DNA of 64,000 bases from Calliopsis andreniformis (lineage: Eukaryota; Arthropoda; Insecta; Hymenoptera; Andrenidae), in contig NW_027480423.1 in assembly GCF_051401765.1 (NCBI RefSeq), positions 11,470,001 to 11,534,000 on the forward strand, in the 5' to 3' direction. Shown piece after piece: positions 50,424 to 63,270 of this stretch (position 1 is the stretch's first letter; every line of letters starts with the position of its first letter). The translations under genes were made by a program, and so were the position numbers. Under the pieces are notes generated by a model. It was not told the origin of the DNA. It did not search any database and saw only the letters and a list, made by a program, of their open reading frames with translations.

Positions 50424-51333
50424 CACTGGTTGCAATTATTCGTTTTATACGATGGAAAAACTGTTGTATTTATATTGTATTTTATGCTTCTGGCGTTCAC
50501 TTCTTAGGCCTTAACTATTCGATCTGGTGGAACAACGCACTAGGGTGAAGCCTAGGTTTCCCGGAACGTAGAAATGGCCATAACTTTCATACTGGTAGCA
50601 ATTATTCGATTTATACAATGGAAAAACTGTTCTATTTATTTTCTGTTTTATGCTTCGCGCGTTGACTTCTAAGGCCCTAACTATTCGATCTAGTGGAGCA
50701 ACGTCCTGGGGTGAAGCCTAGGTTGCCTGGAAAGTAGAAATGTCTATAACTTTCATACTGGTTGCAATTATTCGTTTTATACGATGGAAGAACTGTTGTA
50801 TTTATACTGTACTTTATGCTTCTGACGTTGACTTCTAGGGCACTAACTATTCGATCTGGTGGAACTACGCCCTAGAGTGAAACCTAGGTTGCCCGGAACG
50901 TAGAAATGACCATTACTTTCACACTCTTTGCAATTAATCATTTCATACGATGGAAAACCTGTTGCATTTATATTGTATTTTATGCTTCTGGCGTTGACTT
51001 CTTAGGCCCTAACTATTCGATCTGGTGGAGCAACGCCTTAGAGTGAAGCCTTGGTTTCCCGGAACGTAGAAGTGTCCATCACTTTCATACTGGATGCAAT
51101 TATTCGTTTTATACGATGGAAAAACTGTTGTGCTTATATTGTATTTTATGCTTGTGGCGTTGAATTCTAAGGCACTAACTATTCGATCTGGTGGAGCAAC
51201 GGCCTAGAGTGAAGCCTAGGGTGCCCGGAACGTAGAAATGACCATCACTTTCAAACTGGTAGCAACTATCCCTGTTATATGATGGAAAAACTGTTGCTTT
51301 TTTATTGCATTTTATGCTTCGGGCGTTGACTTC
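50424..51333 (+). repeat. Satellite monomers continuing the large duplication
   Basis: About five monomers related to 34618-35530 (offset 15,806) and 46016-46925 (offset 4,408), and reproduced at 56823-57732. Private changes include GTCCTGGGGTG and TGTCTATAACTT. The segment stops abruptly at 51333 in mid-monomer. Confidence 0.85.
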
Positions 51334-51517
51334 TAAGGCCCTAACCTTTCCATCTGGTGGAGCAACGCCCTAGAGTGAAGCGTAGGTGGCTCGGAACGTA
51401 GACATAACCATTACTTTCACACTGGTTGCAATTATTGATGTTATAGGATGGAAATCCTGTTGTATTTATATTGTATTTTATGCTCCTGGTGTTGACTTCT
51501 TAGGCCCTAACTATTCG
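51334..51517 (+). repeat. One-monomer insert copied from 50172-50355
   Basis: Matches 50172-50355 at 1,162 bp, exactly seven monomers. The CCTTTCCATCTGG, GCGTAGGTGGCTCGG and GTAGACATAACC markers are all present. It forms the left edge of the diverged island that follows. Confidence 0.85.
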
Positions 51518-52479
51518 ATCTGGTGGTCCAGCGCCCTAGAGTGAAGCCTTGGTTGCCCGGAACGTAGAAATGACCAGTACTTTCACACTGTTTGCAATTA
51601 TTCCTGTTATGCGATGGAAAAACAGTTGTATTTTTATCGTATTTTATGATTCTGGCGATTAATTCTAAGTCCCTAACTATTCGTTCTGGTGGAGCAACGC
51701 CCTAGAGTGAACCCTAGATTACCCGGAACGTAGGAATGGCAAGTACTTTCACACTGTTTGCAATTATTCATTTTATACGATGAAAAGACTGTTGAACTTA
51801 TATTGTATTTTATGCTTCTGGCGTTGACTTCATTGGCCCTACCTATTCGATCTGGTGGAACAACGCCCTAGAGTGAACGCTAGGTTGCTCTGAACGTAGA
51901 AATGACCATATCTTTCACACTGGTTGCTATTATTCCTGTTATACCATGGAAAAGCTGCTGTATTTATATTGTATTTTATGCTTCTGGCGTTGACTTCTAA
52001 GGCCCTAACTATTCGATCTGCTCGAGCAACGCCCTAGAGTGAAGCCTAGGTTGCCCGGAACTTAGAAATGACCATCACTTTCAAACTGGTTGCAATTATC
52101 AGTTTTATACGATGGAAAAGCTGTTGTATTTATATTGTATTTTATGCTTCTGTCGTTCTCTTCTTAGGCGCTAACTATTCGATCTGGTGGAACAACGCCC
52201 TGGGGTGAAGTCTATGTTGTCCGGAACGTAGAAATGACCATAGCTTTCACACTGGTAGCAATTATTCGTTTTATACAATGGAAAAACTGTTCTATTTATT
52301 TGGTATTTTATGCTACGGGCATTGACTTCTAAGCCCCTGACTATTCGATCTGGTAGAGCAGCGCACTAGAGTGAAACCTAGGTTACCCGGAACGTAGAAA
52401 TGACCAGTACTTTCACACTGGTTTCTATTATTCGTTTTATACAATGGAAAAACTGTTATATTTATATTGTATTTTATGC
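51518..52479 (+). repeat. Second diverged satellite island
   Basis: About six monomers unlike the surrounding homogenised blocks. They share TACGATGAAAAGACTG, GACTTCATTGGCCC/GACTTCATAGGCCC and TTGCTCTGAACG with 11330-11680 and with 60003-60150. It is flanked by recent duplicates on both sides, so it looks like old material caught between two rearrangements. Confidence 0.82.
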
Positions 52480-53745
52480 TTCTGACGTTGACTTCTAAGG
52501 CACTAACTATTCGATCTGGTGGAACTACGCCCTAGAGTGAAACCTAGGTTGCCCGGAACGTAGAAATGACCATTACTTTCACACTCTTTGCAATTAATCA
52601 TTTTATACGATGGAAAACCTGTTGCATTTATATTGTATTTTATGCTTCTGGCGTTGACTTCTTAGGCCCTAACTATTCGATCTGGTGGAGCAACGCCTTA
52701 GAGTGAAGCCTTGGTTTCCCGGAACGTAGAAGTGTCCATCACTTTCATACTGGATGCAATTATTCGTTTTATACGATGGAAAAACTGTTGTGCTTATATT
52801 GTATTTTATGCTTGTGGCGTTGAATTCTAAGGCACTAACTATTCGATCTGGTGGAGCAACGCCCTAGAGTGAAGACTAGGGTGCCCGGAACGTAGAAATG
52901 ACCATCACTTTCAAACTGGTAGCAACTATCCCTGTTATATGATGGAAAAACTGTTGCTTTTTTATTGCATTTTATGCTTCGGGCGTTGACTTCCAAGGCC
53001 CTAACTGTCCAATCTGTTGGAGCAACGCCCTAGGGTGAGTCCTAGGCTGCCCGGAAAGTAGAACTGACCATAACTTTCATACTCGTTGCAATTATTCGTT
53101 TTATACGATGGAAAATTTGTTGTATTTATACTGTATTTTATGCTTCTGACGTTGACTTATAAGGCACTAACTATTCGATCTGGTGGAGCAACGCCCTAGA
53201 GTGAAACCTAGGTTACCCGGAACGTAGAAATGACCATTACTTTCACACTCTTTGCAATTATTCATTTTATACGATGGAAAAGCTGTTGTATTCATATTGT
53301 ACCTTATGCTTCTGGCGTTGACTTCTAAGGCCCTAACTATTCGATCTGGTGGAGCAACGCCCTAGGGTGAAGCCTAGGTTGCCCGGAACGTAGAAATGAC
53401 CATCACTTTCACACTGGTTGCAATTATTCCTGTTATACGATGGAAAAACTGTTGTATTTTTTTGCATTTTATGCTTCGGGCGTTGACTTCTAAGGCCCTA
53501 ACTATTCAGTCTGCTGGAGCAACGCCCTAGGGTGAAGCCTAGGTTGCCCGGAAAGTAGAAATGACCATTACGTTCACACTCTTTGCAATTATTCATTTTA
53601 TACGATGGAAAAGCTGTTGCATTTATATTGTATTTTAAGCTTCTGGCGTTGACTTCTTAGGCCCTAACTATTCGATCTGGTGGGGCAACGCCTTAGAGTG
53701 AAGCCTTGGTTTCCCGGAACGTAGAAATGACCATCACTTTCATAC
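52480..53745 (+). repeat. Duplicated segment (partner 46412-47677, offset 6,068)
   Basis: Matches 46412-47677. At 53576 it keeps TTCACACTCTTT like 47508 and unlike 42768 (TTCACACACTTT), and it has TTGCAACTATTC. It passes into the next lineage somewhere between 53745 and 53905, where the candidate parents are nearly identical and the exact join cannot be placed. Confidence 0.85.
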
Positions 53746-54905
53746 TGGTTGCAACTATTCGTTTTATACGATGGAAAAACTGTTGTGCTTATATTGTATT
53801 TTATGCTTGTGGCGTTGAATTCTAAGGCACTAGCTATTCGATCGGGTGGAACAACGCCCTAGGGTGAAGCCTAGGTTGCCCGGAAAGCAGAAATGACCAT
53901 AACTTTCAAACTGGTTGCAATTATTCCTGTTATACGATGGAAAAACTGTTGTATTTATATTGTATTTTATGCTTCTGGCGTTGACTTCTGAGGCCCTAAC
54001 TATTCGATCTGTTGGAGCAACGCCCTAGAGTGAAGCCTAGGTTCCCCGAACGTAGAAATGACCATATCTTTCACACTGGTGGCTATTATTCGTCTTATTC
54101 GATGGAAAAACTGTTATATTTATATTGTATTTTATGCTTCTGGCGTTGACTTCTAAGGCACTAACTGTTCGATTTGGTGGACCAACGCCCTAGAGTGAAG
54201 CTTAGGTTTCGCGGAACATAGAAATGACCACACCTTTCACACTGGTAGAAATTATTCGATTTATACAATGGAAAAACTGTACTATTTATTTTGTGTTTTA
54301 TGTTTCGCGCGTTGACTTCTAAGGCCCTAACTATTCGATCTGGTGGAGCATCGCCCTAGGGTGAAGCCTAGGTTGCCCGGAAAGTAGAAATGTCCATAAC
54401 TTTCATACTGGTTGCAATTATTCGTTTTATACGATGGAAAAACTGTTGCATTTATACTGTATTTTACGCTTCTGACGTTCACTTCTTAGGCCTTAACTAT
54501 TCGATCTGGTGGAACAACGCACTAGGGTGAATCCTAGGTTGCCCGGTAAGTAGAAATGACCATAACTTTCATACTGGTGGCATTATATGTTTTATACGAT
54601 GGAAAAACTGTTGTATTTATATTGTATTTTATGCTTCTGGCGTTCACTTCTTAGGCCTTAACTATTCGATCTGGTGGAACAACGCACTAGGGTGAAGCCT
54701 AGGTTGCCCGGAACATAGAAAAGACTATACCTTTCACACTGGTAGAAATTATTCGATTTAGACAATGGAAAAACTGTTCTATTTATTTTGTGTTTTATGT
54801 TTCGCGCGTTGACTTCTAAGGCCCTAACTATTCGATCTGGTGGGGCATCGCCCGAGGGTGAAGCCTAGGTTGCCCGGAAATTAGAAATGTTCATAACTTT
54901 CATAC
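53746..54905 (+). repeat. Duplicated segment (partner 42939-44098, offset 10,807)
   Basis: Matches the run leading up to doublet copy 4, with private changes such as GGCATTATATG near 54581, GATTTAGACAATGG near 54755 and GCCCGAGGGTG near 54849. It passes into a different lineage around 54906. Confidence 0.85.
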
Positions 54906-57732
54906 TGGTTGCAATTATTCGTTTTATACGATGGAAAAACTGTTGCATTTTTATTGCATTTTATTCTTCGGGCGTTGACTTCTAAGGACCTAACTATTCG
55001 ATCTGGTGGAGCAACGCCCTAGGGTGAAGCCTAGGTTGCCCGGAAAGTAGAAATGTCCATAACTGGACATTTCTACTTTATAACATGGCAAAACTGTTGT
55101 ATTTATACTGTATTTTATGCTTCTGACGTTGACTTCTAAGTCACTGTCCATCCAAGACAATGTCCATAACTGGACATTTCTACTTTATAACATGGCAAAA
55201 CTGTTGTATTTATAGTGTATTTTATGCTTCTGACATTGACTTCAAAGTCACTAACTATTCGATCTGGTGGAGCAACGCCCTAGAGTGAAGCCTAGGTTGC
55301 CCGGAAGGTAGAAATGACCATTACTTTCACACTCTTTGCAATTATTCATTTTATGCGGTGGAAAAGCTGTTGCATTTTTATTGTATTTTATGCTTCTGGC
55401 GCTGACTTCTAAGGCCCTAACAATTCGATCTGTTTGGGCAACGCCCTAGAGTGAAGCCTTGGTTTCCCGGAACATAGAAATGACCATGGCCTTCACGCTG
55501 GTGGCTATTATTCGTCTTATTCGATGGAAAAACTGTTATATTTATAAGTACCTTATGCTTCTGGCGTCGACTTCTAAGGCCCTAACTATTCGATCTGGTG
55601 GAGCAACGCCCTAGGGTGAAGCCTAGGTTGCCCGGATAGTAGAAATGACCATAACTTTCATAGTGGTTGCAATTATTCGCTTTATACGATGGAAAAACTG
55701 TTGTATTTATATTGTATTTTATGCTTCCGGCGTTGACTTCTGAGGCCCTAACTATTCAATCTGTTGGAGCAACGCCCTAGGGTGAATCCTAGGTTGCCCG
55801 GTAAGTAGAAATGACCATAACTTTCATACTGGTGGTAATTATCCGTTTTATACGATGGAAAAACTGTTGTAATTATATTGTATTTTATGCTTCTGGCGTT
55901 CACTTCTTAGGCCTTAACTATTCGATCTGGTGGAACAACGCACTAGGGTGAAGCCTAGGTTTTCCGGAACGTAGAAAAGACCATAACTTTCACACTGGTA
56001 GAAATTATTCGATTTATACAATGGAAAAACTGTTCTATTTATTTTGAGTTTTATGTTTCGCGCGTTGACTTCTAAGGCCCTAACTATTCGATCTGGTGGA
56101 GCATCGCCCTAGGGTGAAGCCTAGGTTGCCCGGAAAGTAGAAATGTCCATAACTTTCATACTGGTTGCAATTATTCGTTTTATACGATGGAAAAACTGTT
56201 GTATTTATATTGTATTTTATGCTTCTGACGTTGACTTCTAAGGAACCAACTATTCGATCTGTTGGAGCAACGCCCTAGAGTGAAGCCTAGGTTGCCCGGA
56301 ACGTAGAAATGACCATAACTTTCACACTGGTTGCAATTATTCGTTTTATACGATGGAAAAACTGTTGTATTTATATTGTATTATATGCTTCTGGCGTTCA
56401 CTTCTTAGGCCCTAACTATTCGATCCGGTGGAACAACGCCCTAGGGTGAAGCCTAGTATGCCCGGATAGTAGAAATGACCATAACTTTCATAGTGGTTGC
56501 AATTAGTCGTTTTATACGATGGAAAAACTGTTGTATTTCTATTGTATTTTATGCTTCGCGCGTTGACTTCTAAGGCCCTAACCTTTCCATCTGGTGGAGC
56601 AACGCCCTAGAGTGAAGCGTAGGTGGCTCGGAACGTAGACATAACCATTACTTTCACACTGGTTGCAATTATTGATGTTATAAGATGGAAATCCTGTTGT
56701 ATTTATATTGTATTTTATGCTCCTGGTGTTGACTTCTTAGGCCCTAACTATTCGTTCTGGTGGAGCAACGGCCTAGAGTGAAGCTTAGGGTGCCCGGAAC
56801 GTAGAAATGACCATAACTTTCACACTGGTTGCAATTATTCGTTTTATACGATGGAAAAACTGTTGTATTTATATTGTATTTTATGCTTCTGGCGTTCACT
56901 TCTTAGGCCTTAACTATTCGATCTGGTGGAACAACGCACTAGGGTGAAGCCTAGGTTTCCCGGAACGTAGAAATGGCCATAACTTTCATACTGGTAGCAA
57001 TTATTCGATTTATACAATGGAAAAACTGTTCTATTTATTTTCTGTTTTATGCTTCGCGCGTTGACTTCTAAGGCCCTAACTATTCGATCTAGTGGAGCAA
57101 CGCCCTGGGGTGAAGCCTAGGTTGCCTGGAAAGTAGAAATGTCCATAACTTTCATACTGGTTGCAATTATTCGTTTTATACGATGGAAGAACTGTTGTAT
57201 TTATACTGTACTTTATGCTTCTGACGTTGACTTCTAAGGCACTAACTATTCGATCTGGTGGAACTACGCCCTAGAGTGAAACCGAGGTTGCCCGGAACGT
57301 AGAAATGACCATTACTTTCACACTCTTTGCAATTAATCATTTCATACGATGGAAAACCTGTTGCATTTATATTGTATTTTATGCTTCTGGCGTTGACTTC
57401 TTAGGCCCAAACTATTCGATCTGGTGGAGCAACGCCTTAGAGTGAAGCCTTGGTTTCCCGGAACGTAGAAGTGTCCATCACTTTCATACTGGATGCAATT
57501 ATTCGTTTTATACGATGGAAAAACTGTTGTGCTTATATTGTATTTTATGCTTGTGGCGTTGAATTCTAAGGCACTAACTATTCGATCTGGTGGAGCAACG
57601 CCCTAGAGTGAAGCCTAGGGTGCCCGGAACGTAGAAATGACCATCACTTTCAAACTGGTAGCAACTATCCCTGTTATATGATGGAAAAACTGTTGCTTTT
57701 TTATTGCATTTTATGCTTCGGGCGTTGACTTC
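54906..57732 (+). repeat. 2.8-kb duplicated segment (partner 48507-51333, offset 6,399)
   Basis: Matches 48507-51333 throughout, including the doublet (48648/55047) and the AGCCTAGTATGCC marker (50051/56450). It ends where TTCCAAGGCCC here replaces TTCTAAGGCCC at the 51333 breakpoint, so this copy retains the unbroken continuation. Confidence 0.88.
55047..55307 (+). repeat. 261-bp foldback doublet, copy 6
   Basis: Hairpin arms at 55044-55058 and 55065-55079, loop at 55059-55064. It has TTCAAAGTCAC, like copies 2, 3 and 5. It is the last doublet in the window; the 60-63 kb repeats derive from sequence to its right and lack it. Confidence 0.93.
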
Positions 57733-58788
57733 CAAGGCCCTAACTGTCCAATCTGTTGGAGCAACGCCCTAGGGTGAGTCCTAGGTTGCCCGGAAAGTAG
57801 AAATGACCATAACTTTCATACTCGTTGCAATTATTCGTTTTATACGATGGAAAAACTGTTGTATTTATACTGTATTTTATGCTTCTGACGTTGACTTATA
57901 AGGCACTAACTATTCGATCTGGTGGAGCAACGCCCTAGAGTGAAACCTAGGTTACCCGTAACGTAGAAATGACCATTACTTTCACACTCTTTGCAATTAT
58001 TCATTTTATACGATGGAAAAGCTGTTGTATTCATATTGTACCTTATGCTTCTGGCGTTGACTTCTAAGGCCCTAACTATTCGATCTGGTGGAGCAACGCC
58101 CTAGAGTGAAGCCTAGGTTGCCCGGAACGTAGAAATGACCATTACTTTCACACTGGATGCAATTATCCACTTTATACGATGGAACGACTATTGTACTGAT
58201 ATTGTATTTTATTCTTCTGGCGTTGACTTCTAAGTCCCTACCTATTCGATCTCGTGGAGCAACGCCCTAGAATGAAGCCTAGGTTGCCCGGAACGTAGAA
58301 ATGACCATTACTTTCACACTGTTTGCAAATATACATTATATACGATGGAAAAGCTGTTGTATTTATATCGTATTTTATGCTTCTGGCATTAACTTCTTAG
58401 GCCCTAACCTTTTGATCTGGTGGAGCACCGCCCTAGAGTGAAGCCTAGGTTGCCCGAAACGCCAAAATGATCATTACTTTCCCACTGGTTGCAATTATTC
58501 ATGCTATACGATGGAAAAACTGTTGCATTTTTGTTGTATTTTCTGCTTCTGGCATCGACATCTAAGGTGCTAGCTATTCGATCTGGCGGGGCAACGTCCA
58601 AGAGTGAAGCCTATGTTGCCCGGAACGTAGAAATGACCATAACTTTCACACTGGTCGCAATCATTCGTTTTATACAATGGAAAAGCTGTTGTATTTATAT
58701 TGTATTTTATGCTTCTGTCGTTGACTCCTAAGGCTCGAACTATTCGATCTGGTGGAGCAACGCCCTAGAGTGAAACCTATGTTGCCCG
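55908..58788 (+). repeat. 27-monomer repeat, copy 1 (partner 60390-63270)
   Basis: Matches 60390-63270 at 4,482 bp, exactly 27 x 166. Shared rare variants include CCGAGGTTGCCC, CGATGGAACGAC and AAACGCCAAAATGATC. Few differences were seen, such as ACCTATGTTGCC here versus ACCTAGGTTGCC. Confidence 0.9.
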
Positions 58789-60389
58789 GAACGTAGAAAT
58801 GACCATAACTTTCACACTGGTTGAAATTATACGTTTTATACAATGGAAAAACTGTTGTATTTATATTGTATTTTATGCTTCTGGCGTTCCCTTCTTAGGC
58901 CCTAACTATTCGATCGGGTGGAACAACGCCCTAGGGTGAAGCCTATGTTGCCCGGCAAGCAGAAATGACAATAACTTTCAAACTGGTTGCAATTATTCCT
59001 GTTATACGATGGAAAAACTGTTGTATTTATATTGTATTTAATGCTTCTGGCGTTGACTTCTGAGGCCCTATCTATTCAATCTGTTGGAGCAACGCCCAAG
59101 GGTGAATCCTAGGTTGCCCGGTAAGTAGAAATGACCATAACTTTCATACTGGTGGCAATTATCCGTTTTATACGATGGAAAAACTTTTGTATTTATATTG
59201 TATTTTATGCTTCTGGCGTTAACTTCTTAGGCATTAACTATTCGATCTGGTGGAACAACGCACTAGGGTGAAGCCTAGGTTGCCCGGAACGTAGAAATGA
59301 GCATTGCTTTCAAACTGGTTGCAGATACTCCTGTTATACGATGGAAAAACCGTTGCGTTTTTATTGTATTTTATGCTTCTGACGTTGGCCTATAAGGTCC
59401 TAACTATTCGATCTCGTGGGGCAACGTCCAAGAGTGAAGCGTATGTTGCCCGAAAAGTAGGAATGACCATTACTTTCACACTGGTTGCAATTATTCATTT
59501 TATACGATTGAAAAACTGTTGTACTTATATTGTATTTTATTCTTCTGGCGTTGAACTCTAAGTCCCTAGCTATTCGATCTGGTGGAGCAACGCCCTAGAG
59601 TGAAGGCTCTGTTGCCCGGAACGTAGAAATGACCAGTACTTTCACACTGGTTTCTATTATTCGTTTTATACAATGGAAAAACTGTTATATTTATATTGTA
59701 TTTTATGCTTCTGGCGTTGATTTCTTAGGGCCTAACTATTTCATCTGGAGAAACAACGCCCTAGAGTGAAGCCTAGGTTGCCCCCAACGTAGAAATGACC
59801 ATCACTTTCACACTGGTTGCAATAATTCCTGTTATGCGATGGAAAAACTGTTGTATTTTTACCGTATTTTATGATTCTGGCGATTAATTCTAAGTCCCTA
59901 GCTATTCGTTCTGGTGGAGCAACGCCCTAGAGTGAAACCTAGGTTACCCGGAACGTAGAAATGACCAGTACTTTCACACTGTTTGCAATTATTCATTTTA
60001 TACGATGAAAAGACTGTTGTACTTATATTGTATTTTATGCTTCTGGCGTTGACTTCATAGGCCCTGACTATTCGATCTGGTGGAACAACGCCCTAGAGTG
60101 AGTCCTAGGTTGCTCTGAACGTAGAAATGACCATACCTTTCACACTGGTTGCTATTATTCGTTTTATACGATGGAAAAACTGTTGTATTTATATTGTATT
60201 TTATGCTTCTGACGTTGACTTCTAAGGAACCAACTATTCGATCTGTTGGAGCAACGCCCTAGAGTGAAGCCTAGGTTGCCCGGAACGTAGAAATGACCAT
60301 AACTTTCATACTGGTGGCAATTATCCGTTTTATACGATGGAAAAACTTTTGTATTTATATTGTATTTTATGCTTCTGGCGTTGACTTCT
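58789..60389 (+). repeat. Satellite segment between the two 27-monomer copies
   Basis: About ten monomers. Positions up to 59629 resemble 13949-14940 on the far side of the window. Positions 59287-60016 are repeated at 63271-64000 (offset 3,984). At about 60290-60385 one monomer combines features of 59130 and 55910 at a recombination join. Confidence 0.82.
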
Positions 60390-63270
60390 TAGGCCTTAAC
60401 TATTCGATCTGGTGGAACAACGCACTAGGGTGAAGCCTAGGTTTTCCGGAACGTAGAAAAGACCATAACTTTCACACTGGTAGAAATTATTCGATTTATA
60501 CAATGGAAAAACTGTTCTATTTATTTTGAGTTTTATGTTTCGCGCGTTGACTTCTAAGGCCCTAACTATTCGATCTGGTGGAGCATCGCCCTAGGGTGAA
60601 GCCTAGGTTGCCCGGAAAGTAGAAATGTCCATAACTTTCATACTGGTTGCAATTATTCGTTTTATACGATGGAAAAACTGTTGTATTTATATTGTATTTT
60701 ATGCTTCTGACGTTGACTTCTAAGGAACCAACTATTCGATCTGTTGGAGCAACGCCCTAGAGTGAAGCCTAGGTTGCCCGGAACGTAGAAATGACCATAA
60801 CTTTCACACTGGTTGCAATTATTCGTTTTATACGATGGAAAAACTGTTGTATTTATATTGTATTATATGCTTCTGGCGTTCACTTCTTAGGCCCTAACTA
60901 TTCGATCCGGTGGAACAACGCCCTAGGGTGAAGCCTAGTATGCCCGGATAGTAGAAATGACCATAACTTTCATAGTGGTTGCAATTAGTCGTTTTATACG
61001 ATGGGAAAACTGTTGTATTTCTATTGTATTTTATGCTTCGCGCGTTGACTTCTAAGGCCCTAACCTTTCCATCTGGTGGAGCAACGCCCTAGAGTGAAGC
61101 GTAGGTGGCTCGGAACGTAGACATAACCATTACTTTCACACTGGTTGCAATTATTGATGTTATAGGATGGAAATCCTGTTGTATTTATATTGTATTTTAT
61201 GCTCCTGGTGTTGACTTCTTAGGCCCTAACTATTCGTTCTGGTGGAGCAACGGCCTAGAGTGAAGCTTAGGGTGCCCGGAACGTAGAAATGACCATAACT
61301 TTCACACTGGTTGCAATTATTCGTTTTATACGATGGAAGAACTGTTGTATTTATATTGTATTTTATGCTTCTGGCGTTCACTTCTTAGGCCTTAACTATT
61401 CGATCTGGTGGAACAACGCACTAGGGTGAAGCCTAGGTTTCCCGGAACGTAGAAATGGCCATAACTTTCATACTGGTAGCAATTATTCGATTTATACAAT
61501 GGAAAAACTGTTCTATTTATTTTCTGTTTTATGCTTCGCGCGTTGACTTCTAAGGCCCTAACTATTCGATCTAGTGGAGCAACGCCCTGGGGTGAAGCCT
61601 AGGTTGCCTGGAAAGTAGAAATGTCCATAACTTTCATACTGGTTGCAATTATTCGTTTTATACGATGGAAGAACTGTTGTATTTATACTGTACTTTATGC
61701 TTCTGACGTTGACTTCTAAGGCACTAACTATTCGATCTGGTGGAACTACGCCCTAGAGTGAAACCGAGGTTGCCCGGAACGTAGAAATGACCATTACTTT
61801 CACACTCTTTGCAATTAATCATTTCATACGATGGAAAACCTGTTGCATTTATATTGTATTTTATGCTTCTGGCGTTGACTTCTTAGGCCCTAACTATTCG
61901 ATCTGGTGGAGCAACGCCTTAGAGTGAAGCCTTGGTTTCCCGGAACGTAGAAGTGTCCATCACTTTCATACTGGATGCAATTATTCGTTTTATACGATGG
62001 AAAAACTGTTGTGCTTATATTGTATTTTATGCTTGTGGCGTTGAATTCTAAGGCACTAACTATTCGATCTGGTGGAGCAACGCCCTAGAGTGAAGCCTAG
62101 GGTGCCCGGAACGTAGAAATGACCATCACTTTCAAACTGGTAGCAACTATCCCTGTTATATGATGGAAAAACTGTTGCTTTTTTATTGCATTTTATGCTT
62201 CGGGCGTTGACTTCCAAGGCCCTAACTGTCCAATCTGTTGGAGCAACGCCCTAGGGTGAGTCCTAGGTTGCCCGGAAAGTAGAAATGACCATAACTTTCA
62301 TACTCGTTGCAATTATTCGTTTTATACGATGGAAAAACTGTTGTATTTATACTGTATTTTATGCTTCTGACGTTGACTTATAAGGCACTAACTATTCGAT
62401 CTGGTGGAGCAACGCCCTAGAGTGAAACCTAGGTTACCCGGAACGTAGAAATGACCATTACTTTCACACTCTTTGCAATTATTCATTTTATACGATGGAA
62501 AAGCTGTTGTATTCATATTGTACCTTATGCTTCTGGCGTTGACTTCTAAGGCCCTAACTATTCGATCTGGAGGAGCAACGCCCTAGAGTGAAGCTTAGGT
62601 TGCCCGGAACGTAGAAATGACCATTACTTTCACACTGGATGCAATTATTCACTTTATACGATGGAACGACTGTTGTACTGATATTGTATTTTATTCTTCT
62701 GGCGTTGACTTCTAAGTCCCTACCTATTCGATCTCGTGGAGCAACGCCCTAGAATGAAGCCTAGGTTGCCCGGAACGTAGAAATGACCATTACTTTCACA
62801 CTGTTTGCAAATATACATTATATACGATGGAAAAGCTGTTGCATTTATATCGTATTTTATGCTTCTGGCATTAACTTCTTAGGCCCTAACCTTTTGATCT
62901 GGTGGAGCACCGCCCTAGAGTGAAGCCTAGGTTGCCCGAAACGCCAAAATGATCATTACTTTCCCACTGGTTGCAATTATTCATGCTATACGATGGAAAA
63001 ACTGTTGCATTTTTGTTGTATTTTCTGCTTCTGGCATCGACATCTAAGGTGCTAGCTATTCGATCTGGCGGGGCAACGTCCAAGAGTGAAGCCTATGTTG
63101 CCCGGAACGTAGAAATGACCATAACTTTCACACTGGTCGCAATCATTCGTTTTATACAATGGAAAAACTGTTGTATTTATATTGTATTTTATGCTTCTGT
63201 CGTTGACTCCTAAGGCTCGAACTATTCGATCTGGTGGAGCAACGCCCTAGAGTGAAACCTAGGTTGCCCG
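60390..63270 (+). repeat. 27-monomer repeat, copy 2 (partner 55908-58788)
   Basis: Second copy. It ends at about 63270, where the GTAGAAATGAGCATTGC monomer follows directly. Three monomers present after the first copy are missing, and the offset drops from 4,482 to 3,984 bp. Confidence 0.9.
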
